Made by a program: the position numbers and the translations under genes. A DNA stretch of 7,576 nt, taken from Paracoccaceae bacterium. GTDB taxonomy: Bacteria > Pseudomonadota > Alphaproteobacteria > Rhodobacterales > Rhodobacteraceae. Under the pieces are notes generated by a model. It saw only the letters and a program-made list of their open reading frames with translations. It had not been told where the DNA came from and searched no databases. Shown here piece by piece: positions 5,510 through 7,576 of the stretch (position 1 is the first letter of the stretch; every line of letters begins with the position of its first letter). The stretch is from positions 10,615-18,190 of the forward strand of contig JAESQH010000178.1 in the NCBI GenBank assembly GCA_016765235.1, in the 5' to 3' direction.

Positions 5510-5764
5510 ATGAAACCCGTCGAAATCTACACAACGCCGATCTGCGGCTACTGCACTGCCGCGAAACGCCTGCTGAGCAATAAGGGAGTTGAATTTACTG
5601 AATACAACGTAATGACCAGCCCTGAAAAACGTACAGAGATGACCCAGCGCAGCAACGGTGGTCGCACGGTTCCGCAAATATTCATCGACGGTAAGGCAAT
5701 TGGTGGCTGTGATGAATTGTTTGGTCTTGAGGGCGATAACGTTCTCGACAAGATGCTTGCCTAG
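5510..5764 (+). CDS. grxC: Glutaredoxin 3 (GrxC type), CGYC active site
   Basis: This is a small thiol-disulfide oxidoreductase of 84 residues that uses glutathione to reduce disulfides and mixed disulfides in the cytoplasm. The redox motif is C12-G13-Y14-C15. The two cysteines make it a dithiol glutaredoxin, with Gly where classical Grx3 has Pro (CPYC). The glutathione-binding elements are present: TVP with cis-Pro at 53-55, and GGCDEL at 65-70. GGAG lies 7 nt before the ATG. The nitrilase gene begins 3 nt after its stop. Since that nitrilase resembles deaminated-glutathione amidase, the pair suggests a common glutathione theme. I recall CG(F/Y)C in other Rhodobacterales glutaredoxins, so the motif is probably a clade variant rather than a defect. 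Confidence 0.95.
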   Translation: MKPVEIYTTPICGYCTAAKRLLSNKGVEFTEYNVMTSPEKRTEMTQRSNGGRTVPQIFIDGKAIGGCDELFGLEGDNVLDKMLA

Positions 5765-5767
5765 CCA

Positions 5768-6604
5768 ATGAAAGTTGCGCTGGTTCAGTTAACATCGAGC
5801 AACGATCCAGCAGCTAACCTGCGTTTGGTCGAAGGTTATATCCGTGAGGCACATGCAGGTGGTGCAGAGTTTGTTCTGACGCCCGAAACCACAAATATTA
5901 TTTCGTCCAGCCGTAAACAGCAGGCCGAAATATTGCATATCGAAGCTCAAGACCCATCGTTGTCCCGACTGCGCGAGTTAGCAAAAGAACTAAAAAGCTG
6001 GGTAATGATCGGCTCCCTCGGGTTGAAAACTGGCGATGCAGACGACCGTTTTGCCAACCGCTCGTTTCTGATTTCCCCCAACGGTGAAATCGACGCGCGG
6101 TACGACAAAATCCACATGTTTGACGTTGATTTAGGCAACGGCGAAACCTACCGCGAGTCTTCTGCATATCGACCAGGTACTAAAGCCACGTTGGCGAAAA
6201 CCAACATCGGCAACATCGGTATGACCATTTGTTACGACATTCGTTTTCCCGATCTTTATCGTCAACTTGCACAGGCCGGAGCAGAAATTCTGACGGTTCC
6301 TGCGGCGTTCACAGTCCCGACTGGCCGCGCGCATTGGCATGCGTTGTTACGTGCGCGCGCCATCGAAAACGGGTGTTTTGTGTTGGCTCCGGCGCAATGC
6401 GGAACGCATGATTGGGGGCGCGAGCCAAAGCGCGAAACCTATGGCCATTCACTGGCAATTTCTCCTTGGGGGGAGGTTCTGGCTGACGGCGGCGAAACGC
6501 AAGGCGTGACTTTTGTCGATTTGGACCTTAACGATGTTGCGAAGGCGCGTGCGAAAATTCCTTCGCTCACCCATGACCGAGAATTTGAACCACCCGAGGC
6601 GTAA
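5768..6604 (+). CDS. Carbon-nitrogen hydrolase, Nit1/Nit2 type (probable deaminated glutathione amidase)
   Basis: This nitrilase-superfamily amidase of 278 residues has normal length. The Glu-Lys-Cys catalytic triad is complete: E40 in LTPETTN, K114 in RYDKIHMFDVDL and C155 in GMTICYDIRFP. The stretch after the lysine, FDVDLGNGETYRESSAYRPG, resembles Nit1 (deaminated glutathione amidase, a metabolite-repair enzyme) and its bacterial counterparts; omega-amidase (Nit2) is the main alternative. FTVPTGRAHWHALLRARAIEN near 179-199 is the usual C-terminal family block. The ATG comes 3 nt after the grxC stop and I see no clear ribosome site, so translation is probably coupled to grxC. The marR ATG follows the stop directly. 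Confidence 0.93.
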   Translation: MKVALVQLTSSNDPAANLRLVEGYIREAHAGGAEFVLTPETTNIISSSRKQQAEILHIEAQDPSLSRLRELAKELKSWVMIGSLGLKTGDADDRFANRSFLISPNGEIDARYDKIHMFDVDLGNGETYRESSAYRPGTKATLAKTNIGNIGMTICYDIRFPDLYRQLAQAGAEILTVPAAFTVPTGRAHWHALLRARAIENGCFVLAPAQCGTHDWGREPKRETYGHSLAISPWGEVLADGGETQGVTFVDLDLNDVAKARAKIPSLTHDREFEPPEA

Positions 6605-7054
6605 ATGTCCGATAAACTATCAAACGACCCGTTGGCCATCGCGCTTTTCAGCGAAATTTCCGCCGTAGAACAAATGGCGCGAACTCGTTTCAGCCGCGCA
6701 TTGCCCAAAGGGATGGAGCTGTCGCACTTCACCGTTCTCAATCACTTCGCCCGCTTGGGTGGTGAGAAAACACCGGCGCAGTTGGCACGTGTATTTCATG
6801 TGACGAAGGGAGCGATGACTAACACGCTCTCGAAACTTGAAGCTGCGGGATACGTCCACATCCGCCCGGATTGGGATGATGCGCGACGTAAGTTTGTATC
6901 CATAAGTCCGGCGGGTCATACCGCGCGTGACGAGGCGGTTCGGGCAATTGCGCCCGTGTTTGATGACGCCGTGGCAAGCTTGGGATCGGACAAAATCCGC
7001 GCGGCATTGCCGTTTCTGCGCGATCTTCGAATGCTTTTGGCCAGCGAAGAGTGA
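6605..7054 (+). CDS. MarR-family transcriptional regulator
   Basis: The 149-residue protein has the MarR layout. An N-terminal dimerisation helix (about 8-33) leads to a winged helix-turn-helix with HFTVLNHFARLGGEKTPAQLA at about 41-61. The recognition helix VTKGAMTNTLSKLEAAGYV covers 66-84. The wing has the DDARRKFVSISPAG pattern at 91-104, where the basic DxRRK tip is typical, and C-terminal dimerisation helices follow. The ATG follows the nitrilase stop without a gap, with GAGG 5 nt upstream, so it belongs to the grxC-nitrilase transcript. Its targets and ligand cannot be read from the sequence; autoregulation of its own operon is a common pattern. Its stop directly abuts the convergent ubiG stop. 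Confidence 0.93.
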   Translation: MSDKLSNDPLAIALFSEISAVEQMARTRFSRALPKGMELSHFTVLNHFARLGGEKTPAQLARVFHVTKGAMTNTLSKLEAAGYVHIRPDWDDARRKFVSISPAGHTARDEAVRAIAPVFDDAVASLGSDKIRAALPFLRDLRMLLASEE

Positions 7055-7576
7055 TTATTCTGGCTTGATGCTGGCGGTAACGTAATTCACTGACAAGTCC
7101 TGATCTGAAATCGACCACGACCACAAAAGCGGGTTAAAGACGAACCCCTTGCGATCAACGGGCTTCAGCCCAGCATCGGAAATTAGATCGAACAACTCCT
7201 CAGGCGTGATGAATTTGTGCCAATCATGCGTGCCACGTGGCAGCCATCGCATAACCACTTCAGCCCCGATAATCGCAGCCATATAACTTTTGGGATTGCG
7301 GTTCAGTGTCGAACACAACATCAACCCACCCGGTTTCAGCAACTGCCGGCAGGCGGTAAGATAGGCAAGAGGATCGGCCACATGCTCGATAACTTCCATA
7401 TTCAATACAATATCGAACTGTTCGGAGGCCTCGGCTAACGCCTCGGCGGTTGTATTGCGATAATCAATGTCGAGACCGGACTGTTCAGCGTGAAGCTGCG
7501 CTACGGGGATGTTTCCTGCCGCCGCATCGGCTCCGATCACAGTTGCACCCAGACGCGCCATTGGTTCGGAAAGCAA
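7055..7576 (-). CDS. ubiG: UbiG, ubiquinone biosynthesis O-methyltransferase (5' end cut by right edge)
   Basis: UbiG performs both O-methylations of ubiquinone synthesis with SAM. The window holds the C-terminal 173 residues. The acidic residue after motif I is D17 (of the part seen) in GATVIGADAA. FDIVLNMEVIEHVADP gives motif II, LLKPGGLMLCSTLNRNPKSY is the characteristic UbiG block, GTHDWHKFITPEEL is the membrane-lipid-associated family segment, and VNYVTASIK ends the protein. The first in-window codon is TTG, read as an internal Leu: the GCGGG motif I that should precede LLSEPMARLG lies beyond position 7576. About 70 residues are therefore missing from a family of about 240-250. The gene is transcribed toward marR and their stops are directly adjacent; no convincing terminator separates them. 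Confidence 0.95.
   Translation of the reverse strand: MLSEPMARLGATVIGADAAAGNIPVAQLHAEQSGLDIDYRNTTAEALAEASEQFDIVLNMEVIEHVADPLAYLTACRQLLKPGGLMLCSTLNRNPKSYMAAIIGAEVVMRWLPRGTHDWHKFITPEELFDLISDAGLKPVDRKGFVFNPLLWSWSISDQDLSVNYVTASIKPE

Noticed and set aside
7040..7075. GCCAGC...GCTGGC inverted repeat around the marR/ubiG stop codons as a terminator
   Set aside because: Only 6 bp of stem with a 24-nt loop and no T-run on either side; not convincing.
7231..7242. Perfect 12-bp palindrome TGCCACGTGGCA with an E-box-like core
   Set aside because: It lies inside ubiG where it encodes the conserved PRGTH motif; the flanks do not fit parS, so it is probably a by-product of coding.
7055..7576. The TTG at the right edge as the true start of a 173-residue protein
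   Set aside because: The sequence starts in the middle of the UbiG fold (just after the expected GCGGG), so the TTG is an internal leucine codon.

Overview
The window looks like ordinary chromosome from an alphaproteobacterium, most likely Rhodobacterales (Roseobacter-type). The reasons are the protein flavours (RNase PH, RdgB, HrcA, ComF, a CGYC glutaredoxin, UbiG) and the two gene blocks rph-rdgB-hemW / hrcA-grpE and methyltransferase / comF-grxC-nitrilase-ubiG. I recall these orders from that group; I have not searched for them. Base composition is moderate and even, with no sign of mobile elements, CRISPR, tRNA or rRNA. Coding density is very high. The only gene-free stretch above 100 bp is the 113-bp divergent region between rph and hrcA.

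Left block, minus strand (1-2096): rph, rdgB, a RidA-family gene and the start of hemW, joined by 1-nt and 4-nt overlaps and a 2-nt gap, so almost certainly one transcript. It combines 3'-end RNA trimming (Rph), cleansing of non-canonical nucleotides (RdgB), a probable metabolite-repair protein without the canonical RidA arginine, and a heme chaperone (HemW, cut by the left edge).

Middle block, plus strand (2210-3879): hrcA and grpE, the heat-shock repressor and the DnaK nucleotide exchange factor, 17 nt apart. No CIRCE operator lies in front of hrcA. Instead the region holds a 14/16 match to the bacterial centromere site parS, ending only a few bases before the hrcA start. This is the most notable signal in the window and would fit a location near the replication origin.

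Right block (3876-7576): on the minus strand, an NDUFAF5-like methyltransferase-fold protein converges on grpE with overlapping stop codons inside a hairpin that can serve as a two-way terminator. Its 5' end overlaps comF head-to-head. On the plus strand follow comF, then grxC with its own AT-rich promoter region, a Nit1-type carbon-nitrogen hydrolase and a MarR-family regulator, the last three tightly packed. Finally ubiG (ubiquinone O-methyltransferase, cut by the right edge) converges on the MarR gene with no intergenic base.

I see no large undescribed system. The items worth follow-up are the parS-like site, the eroded SAM-binding motif in the NDUFAF5-like protein, the RidA protein lacking its key arginine, and the glutaredoxin/Nit1 pairing.
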